From Bacteroidota bacterium (lineage in GTDB: Bacteria; Bacteroidota; Ignavibacteria; Kapaibacteriales; UBA2268), in assembly GCA_017428585.1 (NCBI GenBank), contig JAFRQN010000300.1, positions 1-13,503 of the forward strand: 13,503 bases of DNA. The letters run 5' to 3'. Numbering within the stretch: position 1 is the first letter of the stretch; the number at the start of each line of letters is the position of its first letter. Shown here piece after piece: positions 1 through 7,100 of this stretch. A program made the position numbers and the translations under genes. Below the pieces are notes generated by a model that saw only the letters and a program-made list of their open reading frames with translations, was not told where the DNA came from and ran no database searches.

Positions 1-30
1 AATTTCTAAATAGTATTTATATAAATTAAT

Positions 31-62
31 AAAAAAAGCCATCTTAAAGATGGCTTTTTTTT
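31..62. terminator. bidirectional intrinsic terminator downstream of pgpA
   Basis: An inverted repeat (GCCATCT at 38-44, AGATGGC at 48-54) is flanked by an A-run on the left and a T-run on the right, so it can terminate transcription from either side. It ends just before the pgpA stop at 66 and would serve pgpA leftward and any plus-strand gene entering from outside the window. Confidence 0.85.
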
Positions 63-65
63 ATA

Positions 66-560
66 TTAAAAGAAATAAATAAGAAATACAAATCTATATA
101 TTAAATAAAAAGAATGCAGTATTATTGCGGAAAATAATCCTGCTGTAATATCATCTAATAAAACATATAAAGCGCCTTCCTTATTATTAAGTTTTCCTAT
201 TATTCCTGGTTTTATTATATCAAAAAAACGGAATAACACTAAACCAAGTATTATACTTATCCATGTTATTGGAATAATAGGCGATAGATATATCAGCCAC
301 ATTCCTAATATTTCATCTATTACTATAATTGAAGCATCTGATCCATGTTTATGTTCTATTTTCTTTATAGAAGGAATAGAAATAAAAAAAAACAAAATAA
401 TTAAAGAAAAAATAGTTATAAATTTTAAGCTGAAAGGAATAAATAACAATGGTATTATAGCTATTATTGATGCAAATGTACCTGGTATTTTAGGGAAAAA
501 ACCTGCACCAAAAAAAGTTGCAATAGTATAATCTAAAAGGGAAACATTTTTGTTTGTCAT
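66..560 (-). CDS. pgpA: phosphatidylglycerophosphatase A (PgpA)
   Basis: This gene encodes a 164-residue inner-membrane phosphatase expected to remove the phosphate from phosphatidylglycerophosphate to give phosphatidylglycerol. Family motifs are in order: a glycine/proline-rich N-terminal segment GAGFFPKIPGT (about residues 18-28), the acidic DEILGM motif in the middle, then KPG and the C-terminal LLDDITAG block. The acidic residues of the DE and DD motifs are the expected metal-binding/catalytic ones in this family. Long hydrophobic stretches between motifs fit several membrane segments, and the length is normal for the family. The ATG at 560 is the only sensible start. The upstream gene on the same strand ends at 657 with a terminator between, and I see no clear TAnnTTTG promoter box in the short gap. 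Confidence 0.9.
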   Translation of the reverse strand: MTNKNVSLLDYTIATFFGAGFFPKIPGTFASIIAIIPLLFIPFSLKFITIFSLIILFFFISIPSIKKIEHKHGSDASIIVIDEILGMWLIYLSPIIPITWISIILGLVLFRFFDIIKPGIIGKLNNKEGALYVLLDDITAGLFSAIILHSFYLIYRFVFLIYFF

Positions 561-601
561 ATTTATATTTTATTAAATATATTTGTTGTAATATAAGTAT
601 T

Positions 602-634
602 AAAAAAGTCTGATACAAAGCATCAGACTTTTTT
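602..634 (-). terminator. intrinsic terminator of the TIG/FGE lipoprotein gene
   Basis: A perfect stem (AAAAAAGTCTGAT at 602-614 paired with ATCAGACTTTTTT at 622-634) has a 7-base loop. Read on the minus strand it lies 22 bases after the lipoprotein stop and ends in a T-run. The A/T symmetry makes it potentially bidirectional. Confidence 0.88.
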
Positions 635-656
635 AATAAAAATAATATTGTAAATA

Positions 657-2540
657 TTATTTAGTTCTTGCTATACGGAATCCCAATGAATATTTACGTT
701 GAGTTTGAGTATATGATGCCTTGGACGTTGTTTTACATAAATCATCTGATGATTCAAAACAACCACCACGTACTACACGAGCACTTCCTGTAGTAGGTCC
801 TTTTGGATCTATTGAATTATTTGGTAATCCATAATAATCCCAATCATAAATATCCCAAACCCATTCTTCAACATTACCCAACATATCATATAATCCCCAT
901 GGATTTGGATCTTTCTGACCTACGCGTAATGGAGTTTGTGTACTTCCAGAATTAGATGATGTCCATGCATATTGTTTTAAAATACCATCGACAAATCCCC
1001 ATGGTGAATTAGTACCTGCTTTAGCAGCATATTCCCATTCAGCATCTGTTAATAATCTATATCCATTAGCTTCATAATTCCATATTACATTATCACCCTC
1101 TATTATATAACAAGTGTCCAAGCCTGCTTCAATAGATAATAAATTACAGAATTGACATGCATTTATAAATGTAATATTATTTGCTGGTGATTCATCAGTA
1201 TTAGGTGGTACAAAAGCATTTGTAGTAATACACCATTTATATTGTCTTTGTGTAATTTCTGTTGCAGATACATAATAATCTTTTGTAAGAGTTACACTAT
1301 GTTCTGGTTTTTCTGATAATTCCTCTGATTCATTGTTTCCCATTGTAAAACTGCCAGCTTTTATTAATACCATTTTAAGACGATCATTTACTTTCAATGT
1401 ATATGCGAATTCATTGCTTTTTACACCTTCTGAAGTAACTATATATAAGTTGCCTGTTTTTAAGCCTTTTGCAGGAGCAGTAATTCTTATACTTTCATTT
1501 TGCCATTTCAAAATATTGGATTTATCTAATTTTATATCGCCTAAATATACTTCTCCCATACTAGTTCCAAAATTATTTCCTTTAATTTGAACGCCAGAAT
1601 TTACAGCAATTTCTGTTGTAGATAAGCTTGTTATTGTTGGAGCACCTGTTTGACTTGGTTTCTTTATTTTAATATCATATTTGTTACTTTCTGTACCATT
1701 AGAAACAACTTGAATTTTTCCTGTAACAGCACCTTCTGGTACTAAAAGTTTAATCATAGTTGATGCCCAACTTATTACTTCTGTAATTTTAATATCATTA
1801 ATTAATACATAGCTATCACCAAGTTGAGCTTCTCCAAAATCTTCACCTAAAATTGTAACTTGACCACCTATTTCAACTGCATCTGTAGGAGCAATTGCTA
1901 ATATTTTTGGTTGTGTTTTTGTTATTAAAACCTCAAAAGGAACTTTATTAGAAGTTGAAGATGTTGTTGTAACAAAAACATCACATACGCCAAAAGCAGT
2001 TGATTGAGGAACAATACATTTGATTAAAGTATCACACCATAAAACATAATTATAATTAGGTACAATAAACTCACCAAAATTTACTGTATTAAGTTCTCTA
2101 GTTTCGCCAAATAATGTTCCTTTTAATGTAATAGTATCTCCTCTATATCCAGAAGTAGGTGTAATTTCGATAATAGATAGTTCTGGATCTTTTGGTACTT
2201 CTTCAATTACTATAGATTTGGTATTACTTTTAACATTTTTTACTTCTACGCAAATGTTATAAGTTCCTGGTTTTGCTTCAAAACGAGCTGTAATTAATGT
2301 ATCGTTATAAGATAAAACTTCAGCTTTGTCTGTTTCTGTATAATATACAGTTGGTTTTTCTATTCCAAAATTTTTACCATTAATACTAAATATTGCTTTT
2401 GAATAAATAGCAGTTGGAGAAATAGAAGTTATTGAAGGAGTTGTATCATTATCAGGATTGTTTACAGGATTATCATCGCCGCAGGAGGCAGTAATCAATA
2501 AAACAATCAATAACATTAAATAATTTCTTAGTTTTGTCAT
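657..2540 (-). CDS. lipoprotein with four TIG/IPT domains and a C-terminal FGE-sulfatase (SUMF1-like) domain
   Basis: This is a 627-residue exported lipoprotein. A basic N-terminus and hydrophobic core lead to a lipobox ending TAS-C with the lipidated Cys at residue 20. The following GDD is the sort of acidic stretch linked to surface export in Bacteroidota (inference). Four immunoglobulin-like TIG/IPT domains follow at about residues 35-113, 119-206, 210-293 and 300-382, each with the typical GxxFG turn (NGKNFG, LGEDFG, GNNFG). A formylglycine-generating-enzyme-like fold spans about 389-625, with MVLIKAGSFTMG, YRLLTDAEWEYAA, WGLYDMLGNVEEWVWD and LGFR motifs. True FGE has two active-site Cys near GGSxxCxxxxC. 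Here the region reads GGC(594)FESSDDLC(602), so by eye only the second Cys aligns and the first is Ser. It is therefore probably a binding or structural FGE-like domain, not a proven sulfatase activator. A Shine-Dalgarno-like AAAGGAAG at 2547-2554 supports the ATG at 2540. Substrate unknown. Confidence 0.87.
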   Translation of the reverse strand: MTKLRNYLMLLIVLLITASCGDDNPVNNPDNDTTPSITSISPTAIYSKAIFSINGKNFGIEKPTVYYTETDKAEVLSYNDTLITARFEAKPGTYNICVEVKNVKSNTKSIVIEEVPKDPELSIIEITPTSGYRGDTITLKGTLFGETRELNTVNFGEFIVPNYNYVLWCDTLIKCIVPQSTAFGVCDVFVTTTSSTSNKVPFEVLITKTQPKILAIAPTDAVEIGGQVTILGEDFGEAQLGDSYVLINDIKITEVISWASTMIKLLVPEGAVTGKIQVVSNGTESNKYDIKIKKPSQTGAPTITSLSTTEIAVNSGVQIKGNNFGTSMGEVYLGDIKLDKSNILKWQNESIRITAPAKGLKTGNLYIVTSEGVKSNEFAYTLKVNDRLKMVLIKAGSFTMGNNESEELSEKPEHSVTLTKDYYVSATEITQRQYKWCITTNAFVPPNTDESPANNITFINACQFCNLLSIEAGLDTCYIIEGDNVIWNYEANGYRLLTDAEWEYAAKAGTNSPWGFVDGILKQYAWTSSNSGSTQTPLRVGQKDPNPWGLYDMLGNVEEWVWDIYDWDYYGLPNNSIDPKGPTTGSARVVRGGCFESSDDLCKTTSKASYTQTQRKYSLGFRIARTK

Positions 2541-2595
2541 AATATACTTCCTTTGTTGTTTATATAAATATATATTTACAATTTGACATTTATTT

Positions 2596-2603
2596 CAAAA
2601 ATA
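2596..2603 (-). promoter_or_regulatory. candidate promoter -7 box for the lipoprotein gene
   Basis: Read on the minus strand this is TATTTTTG, an exact match to the Bacteroidota -7 pattern TAnnTTTG, about 55 bases upstream of the ATG. The expected -33 TTTG is degraded to a run of T, so the call is tentative. Confidence 0.35.
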
Positions 2604-2817
2604 CAAAAAAGTATTATAAGAAAAAAGTTTTTAGATAATAAAATAATAAAATAATTAATTTATTTTTTCGTTAAATATTAAAATGGTTACTAATTTAAGA
2701 TATTAAAATATAAAATTATTATAATGATGCAGTAATTATTTATGTCTATCTTGTTTATTTATAATATAATTACAGTTAATGTGTATTTTGTGTTTAAAAT
2801 TTATTTGTTAGAAAAAT

Positions 2818-2825
2818 TAATTTTG
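2818..2825 (+). promoter_or_regulatory. recJ: candidate promoter -7 box for recJ
   Basis: TAATTTTG matches TAnnTTTG exactly and lies 39 bases before the recJ TTG start, giving a short leader. The -33 element would be TTTA at 2793-2796 with a 21-base spacer, one mismatch from TTTG. Confidence 0.38.
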
Positions 2826-2864
2826 TGTATATTGCATCAGTTTTTATATTAAAATGGGATTATT

Positions 2865-4571
2865 TTGAACTTTCGTTGGATTTTTAAACCGAATTATTAT
2901 GAGAGCAGCCTACAAGAAATAGCAGAATCATTAAATATACCAATTAGCCTCGCAAGAGTATTATCAGTGCGTGGATTACATCAAATAGAGGATGCAAATA
3001 AATTTTTTAATCCATCTCTTGATAATTTGTACGATCCTTTTATATTAAAGGATATGAAAAAAGCAGTAGAGCGAATATTAAGAGGGATTAGAGATCACGA
3101 GCAGTTTTGGATACATGGTGATTATGATGTAGACGGAACGGGCAGTGCATCGATGTTAATACTTTTCTTAAGGGAGTTAGGTGCTAAGGTAGATTATTTT
3201 ATACCAGATAGGTTTAGTGATGGATATGGAATTTCTACCAAGTCAATAACTGAAGCTGTAAAGAAAAATACAAATATATTTATTACTGTTGATGTAGGAA
3301 TTACCTCTTATGAAATGTTAAATAAAGCTGCTGAAAATAATATTGATACTATTATTTGTGATCATCATGAACCAGGTGATCAAATACCTGTAGCTTATGC
3401 TATTTTAGATCCTTTTGTAGAAGGATGCGAGTATCCATTTAAACCTTTGGCAGCGTGTGGGGTTGTATTTAAGTTATTACAAGCTATTGCAACCACTATA
3501 GGAAAACCTGATATTGTCTATAAATATCTTGATTTTGTTGCTATTGCAACAGCAGCGGATATGGCACCATTATTAGATGAAAATAGAATAATGGTATATC
3601 ATGGTTTGAAATTAATTAATGAAGCTCCAAGACCAGGATTAAAAGGTCTTATTTATTGTACTGGTCTAAAGCAAGGAACTTTAACAACAGCCAACATTGT
3701 ATATGCTATGGCACCTCTTATTAATGCTGCTGGAAGATTGGGACAAGCAAGCCGATCAGTTGAAATGATGATTCAACAAGATGAGATTACTGCTTTTAGA
3801 ATAGCACAGCAGTTGGAAGATGAAAATAGGCGTCGTAGAGTATATGATCAGGTTCTTTTTGAAGAAGCATTGCCGATTGCATACAAACAAATTGAAGAAG
3901 GTCATAGAGCGTTAGTAATATATGGTGAAAATTGGCATACTGGAGTAATAGGTATAGTTGCATCACGATTGGTTGATAGATTTCATATACCAACTGTCTT
4001 ATTAACAAAAGTAGAAAATAAAGCTAAAGGTTCCGCTCGCAGTATAAATAATTTTGATATTCATACTGCCTTAAAAAATTGTGAAGATTTACTTATTGAA
4101 TTTGGTGGACATAAACATGCGGCAGGTCTATCTTTAGAAATTGATAATTTAGAGGCCTTTCATAAAAAATTTGATGATATAGCTCAGTCAGTTATAACTA
4201 AAGAAATGATGATTCCTGAGTTGTCAATAGATACAGAGTTAAAGTTTAATGAGCTTTCACCTAGATTTTTTAAGTTAATAAATAAATTTGCTCCTTTCGG
4301 TTTTTGTAACAATAAACCATTGTTCTATACAAAGGGTGTACGTACTTTAAATGGAGCAAGAAGTGTGAATGTGCATAATATAAGATTCAGAGCTATACAG
4401 AATAATTTTGTGATTGATGCTATTGGTATAAATCTAGTAAATAAGATTCATATTTGTAATTCAGGGAATCCTTTCTCTATTCTTTATACCTTAGAAACTC
4501 ATGGAATAAATGGTCAAAAAGCTCCGCAGCTTGCTATTAAAGATATAAAAGCTGATAATGAAGAATTTTGA
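2865..4571 (+). CDS. recJ: single-stranded-DNA-specific exonuclease RecJ
   Basis: RecJ is a 5'-3' single-strand DNA exonuclease of the DHH phosphoesterase superfamily, acting in RecF-pathway recombination, mismatch repair and base-excision repair. All core motifs are visible in this 568-residue protein: HGDYDVDGT (84-92), TVDVG (141-145), the name-giving DHH (166-168), INAAGRLG (286-293), and a DHHA1 domain with GENWHTGVIG (354-363) and the nucleic-acid-binding GGH (414-416). The C-terminal 450-560 segment corresponds to the OB-like domain. Length is standard. The start is a TTG: MNFRWIFKP fits the N-terminus of this family, no in-frame ATG lies nearby upstream, and the ATG at 2854 is in another phase and closes after four codons (TGA at 2866-2868), overlapping the TTG. 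It converges with cyuA across a shared terminator. Confidence 0.96.
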   Translation: MNFRWIFKPNYYESSLQEIAESLNIPISLARVLSVRGLHQIEDANKFFNPSLDNLYDPFILKDMKKAVERILRGIRDHEQFWIHGDYDVDGTGSASMLILFLRELGAKVDYFIPDRFSDGYGISTKSITEAVKKNTNIFITVDVGITSYEMLNKAAENNIDTIICDHHEPGDQIPVAYAILDPFVEGCEYPFKPLAACGVVFKLLQAIATTIGKPDIVYKYLDFVAIATAADMAPLLDENRIMVYHGLKLINEAPRPGLKGLIYCTGLKQGTLTTANIVYAMAPLINAAGRLGQASRSVEMMIQQDEITAFRIAQQLEDENRRRRVYDQVLFEEALPIAYKQIEEGHRALVIYGENWHTGVIGIVASRLVDRFHIPTVLLTKVENKAKGSARSINNFDIHTALKNCEDLLIEFGGHKHAAGLSLEIDNLEAFHKKFDDIAQSVITKEMMIPELSIDTELKFNELSPRFFKLINKFAPFGFCNNKPLFYTKGVRTLNGARSVNVHNIRFRAIQNNFVIDAIGINLVNKIHICNSGNPFSILYTLETHGINGQKAPQLAIKDIKADNEEF

Positions 4572-4594
4572 TTTTATTTTCAATAATATAAAAT

Positions 4595-4631
4595 AAAAAA
4601 GAAATCCCTTTTTGCAAGGGATTTCTTTTTT
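4595..4631. terminator. bidirectional terminator between convergent recJ and cyuA
   Basis: A 16-base-pair perfect stem (4595-4610 with 4616-4631; core GAAATCCCTT/AAGGGATTTC) has loop TTTGC and is flanked by six A and six T. It lies 23 bases after the recJ stop and 39 bases beyond the cyuA stop, so it can end both transcripts. Confidence 0.92.
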
Positions 4632-4670
4632 ATTATTTATTTATTATATCAAATTTGAATATATAATAAT

Positions 4671-5990
4671 TTATTTCTGTAGTAACATATCTAATATTAT
4701 ATCATCCATATTCATCATTCCTTTTTTACCAATATCAGTTAAATTTTCAATAGTTGTTTCTACACAATTATTGACAATTCCACCTTGGTTGTTATGACAA
4801 TGATGATTTATAGCTAACGTTGCTGCTGTAAAAGCATTAAAAACTCCAGAAGCTGCTTTAACAGCACAACCATTTTTAGCTCCATCGCAAATCATTCCTA
4901 TAATATTTGCTGCGCAATTTTTAATGGCATTGCAAATATGTTCATATTTCCCATTCATTAAATATGTAATACCACAAGCAGCACCTATAGATGCGGTTGT
5001 AATTCCACAAAATGGTGACAGAACACCAAGTTTTTGCTTTATATATATTGCAACAGCATGACTTAATGCTAATGCTCTAATAAATAAGTAATCGCTGCTT
5101 TCCAATTCATAAATATTTTTATTGTAATATTTTTCATAAAAGGCAACAACAGGTAAAGTAACTGTTATTCCTTGATCGCCGCTTCCTGAATTGCTATATA
5201 TTGTTATATTCGCACCACCCATTCTTGCATCTATTGCAGCAGTAGTAAGAAGTAAAGCATAGGATAATATGCTGTCTTTATATATATTTTCTTTTATATT
5301 ATTTTTTATTGTTTGTCCGACACATAATCCATATTCCTTAGCAATACCAATTTCTGCTGCTTTTTTATTTACTACAGCTGACTCTACTAAAAATTTTATA
5401 TTATCTATATCACATATTGTTATGAAATCATATATTTTTTTTAATGTCAAGTCATCACAGATATCTTTATTTATATTATTATTGCTATAGTTTACACAAT
5501 TATTGCGGTGATTATTGTCGCTTGAATATATTATTGTATTATTTTTTTCTAAAAGAATAAAATTTGTATGTGTATGAGCAATAACTGCTTTAGCGTGAGA
5601 ACTGCCATGTATGCAAATTGCTTCAATATACAATTTTTCATCAGTATCGGCAATAGAAAAAGTTATTGGAGTATTTTTTATATAATTATTTGCCTGTTCT
5701 ACCATTTTATCAGAAACATTTTTTAATAATTCTAATGTATCTTCTGATTTGCCAAACAAAATACCCAAACCAACAGCAATAGTCAATCCTGTTTGATCAG
5801 TGCCTGGTATACCAACATTCATTCCATTTTTTAATACATTTTTGCTTAGTTTTATTTCTATTTTTTCAGGCAATATATCCAGCAATTCTTTTGCTTTAGT
5901 GGCAGCAAGAGCAACTGCTATAGGTTCAGTACAACCAACAGCTGGGATAACTTTTTCTTTTAATAATTGAATAATATAATCTTCCATCAT
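4671..5990 (-). CDS. cyuA: L-cysteine desulfidase (CyuA / UPF0597 family)
   Basis: The product is 439 residues of the L-cysteine desulfidase family, related to the L-serine dehydratase alpha chain. These cytoplasmic iron-sulfur enzymes convert cysteine to pyruvate, ammonia and hydrogen sulfide. Diagnostic features are the N-terminal VGCTEPIAVALA (Cys20), GMNVGIPGT (about 56-63), ARMGGANITIYSNSGSGDQG (about 255-274), SPFCGITTAS (Cys328) and ICDGAKNGCAVKAASG (Cys368, Cys375). Those Cys are the likely cluster and active-site ligands. An Asn-rich insert around residues 159-175 looks like a flexible loop. Two adjacent ATG codons begin the ORF, so the true start may be one residue in. Its start lies 17 bases after the purQ stop, making it the third gene of purS-purQ-cyuA. 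An alternative is a deaminase for serine or another amino acid, since substrate cannot be read from sequence. Confidence 0.88.
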   Translation of the reverse strand: MMEDYIIQLLKEKVIPAVGCTEPIAVALAATKAKELLDILPEKIEIKLSKNVLKNGMNVGIPGTDQTGLTIAVGLGILFGKSEDTLELLKNVSDKMVEQANNYIKNTPITFSIADTDEKLYIEAICIHGSSHAKAVIAHTHTNFILLEKNNTIIYSSDNNHRNNCVNYSNNNINKDICDDLTLKKIYDFITICDIDNIKFLVESAVVNKKAAEIGIAKEYGLCVGQTIKNNIKENIYKDSILSYALLLTTAAIDARMGGANITIYSNSGSGDQGITVTLPVVAFYEKYYNKNIYELESSDYLFIRALALSHAVAIYIKQKLGVLSPFCGITTASIGAACGITYLMNGKYEHICNAIKNCAANIIGMICDGAKNGCAVKAASGVFNAFTAATLAINHHCHNNQGGIVNNCVETTIENLTDIGKKGMMNMDDIILDMLLQK

Positions 5991-6007
5991 ATTACTAAAT
6001 ATATAAA

Positions 6008-6694
6008 TTAAAGAGATTCCATTATTCCTAAAAATAGACGCAATCCATCATCTCCTCCAACGGTTTTGTCAACATAGCGTTCTGGATGCGGCATCATACC
6101 TAATACATTGCCTCTTGCATTTATTATACCAGCTATATTGTTGATAGAACCATTAGGATTTGATTCTTCTGTTTGTCTGCCTTGTGAATCTGAATATCGG
6201 AAAACAACGCGTCCTTCACTTTCTAATTCATTTATAATTTCCTCATCTGCATAGTAATTTCCATCACCATGTGCAATAGGAAGTCTAATTATTTCATTTT
6301 TTGAATATTTATTAGTAAATGAAGTTTGATTATTTTCAACAACTAAATGAACATCTTTGCAAATAAAAGAAAGAGTTTTGTTTTTTAATAAAATACCAGG
6401 TAAAAGCTGTGATTCAGTGAGAATCTGAAAACCATTACAAATACCTATAATGTATCCGCCTTTCTGTGCAAATTTTATGACGTCAGTCATAATAGGAGAA
6501 AAACGTGCAATAGCACCAGAACGCAGGTAGTCTCCATAAGAGAAGCCGCCTGGTATAATAACTAAATCTGTTCCTATTGGTAAATTTTTGTCTTCATGCC
6601 ACACATTTTTTACTTTCCAACCAGAATACTCTGTTGCAAACATTGCGTCATGATCACAATTAGAACCAGGAAAAGTGATTACTGAACAATTCAT
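6008..6694 (-). CDS. purQ: phosphoribosylformylglycinamidine synthase, glutaminase subunit PurQ
   Basis: PurQ is the glutamine amidotransferase subunit of FGAM synthase. It releases ammonia from glutamine for the PurL subunit, which turns FGAR into FGAM in the fourth step of purine synthesis. This 228-residue class I glutaminase shows FPGSNCDHD near the N-terminus, PGGFSYGDYLRSGAIA (48-63), the nucleophile in GICNGFQIL (Cys86), and the catalytic pair in MMPHPER (His203, Glu205). Length matches the family. The ATG lies 4 bases after the purS stop, indicating tight coupling. No purL is within the window, so the catalytic subunit must be encoded elsewhere. The separate-subunit form implies a small-type FGAM synthase needing PurS, which is indeed next door. 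Confidence 0.96.
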   Translation of the reverse strand: MNCSVITFPGSNCDHDAMFATEYSGWKVKNVWHEDKNLPIGTDLVIIPGGFSYGDYLRSGAIARFSPIMTDVIKFAQKGGYIIGICNGFQILTESQLLPGILLKNKTLSFICKDVHLVVENNQTSFTNKYSKNEIIRLPIAHGDGNYYADEEIINELESEGRVVFRYSDSQGRQTEESNPNGSINNIAGIINARGNVLGMMPHPERYVDKTVGGDDGLRLFLGIMESL

Positions 6695-6698
6695 TATA

Positions 6699-6956
6699 CT
6701 ACTCTACTTTTGTCAATGTGATAAAATAATCTTCTATTATTGTATTAGCTAGTAATTTTTTAGACGCATTATCTACTAATTTTTTTGCAGATGTTTCATC
6801 TTCTGCCTCTACTTGTAAATTAATAACTTTTCCTACTTTTACATTTGTTAACTGTGGAAAATCTAAACTACGCAATGACGATTCTATTGTTTTTCCCTGT
6901 GCATCAAGTATTCCATTACGTAAGACTATTCTAATTTCAGCTGAATATTTATTCAT
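6699..6956 (-). CDS. purS: phosphoribosylformylglycinamidine synthase subunit PurS
   Basis: PurS is the small structural subunit that bridges PurQ and small PurL in FGAM synthase and helps channel ammonia. The 85-residue product has the family's pattern: an N-terminal strand EIRIVLRNGILDAQGKTIES, a central VGKVINLQVEA strand and a C-terminal NTIIEDYFITL strand. Length is normal. It ends with TAG, which shows that TAG is a working stop in this genome. It is the first gene of the purS-purQ-cyuA operon. Confidence 0.95.
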   Translation of the reverse strand: MNKYSAEIRIVLRNGILDAQGKTIESSLRSLDFPQLTNVKVGKVINLQVEAEDETSAKKLVDNASKKLLANTIIEDYFITLTKVE

Positions 6957-7039
6957 ATTTTAATTATATAAAGTTAAAAAATAATATTACAAATGTATTT
7001 TTCTATGTTATAGTTCATATAACGCATAAATAACTAACA

Positions 7040-7047
7040 CAAAGATA
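7040..7047 (-). promoter_or_regulatory. candidate promoter -7 box for the purS-purQ-cyuA operon
   Basis: On the minus strand this reads TATCTTTG, a full TAnnTTTG match, 83 bases upstream of the purS ATG. The -33 region falls in the hairpin at 7052-7088 and is only a T-run. A second exact -7 match (TACATTTG, 6990-6997) lies closer to purS, also without a good -33. Confidence 0.4.
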
Positions 7048-7051
7048 CAAA

Positions 7052-7088
7052 ATCCTATATAAAATTAAAAATTAATTTTATATAGGAT
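7052..7088 (-). terminator. long hairpin terminator after argD
   Basis: A perfect 17-base-pair inverted repeat (7052-7068 with 7072-7088) has an AAA loop. On the minus strand it begins 12 bases after the argD stop and is followed by TTTTG, a short T-run. The stem is AT-rich, so it is a plausible but not strong terminator. Confidence 0.7.
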
Positions 7089-7100
7089 AATTTTAAATTT

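Larger units (their letters stand above)
2541..2864. other. 324-base divergent intergenic region between the lipoprotein gene and recJ
   Basis: This very AT-rich spacer separates two divergently transcribed genes. It holds a candidate minus-strand -7 box at 2596-2603 and a candidate plus-strand -7 box at 2818-2825. I found no ORF with a recognisable product, no strong hairpin, and no RNA gene in it. The middle part (about 2640-2780) is low-complexity A/T with nothing I can name. Confidence 0.6.

Noticed and set aside
1333..1590. Plus-strand open frame of 85 codons
   Set aside because: It lies wholly inside the minus-strand lipoprotein gene, shows no recognisable domain and looks like antisense shadow.
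3796..4008. Minus-strand open frame opposite recJ
   Set aside because: It is antisense to the DHH/DHHA1 core of recJ, with no family resemblance.
5269..5490. Plus-strand hydrophobic open frame of 73 codons
   Set aside because: It is antisense to cyuA; its hydrophobic character comes from reading AT-rich codons backwards.
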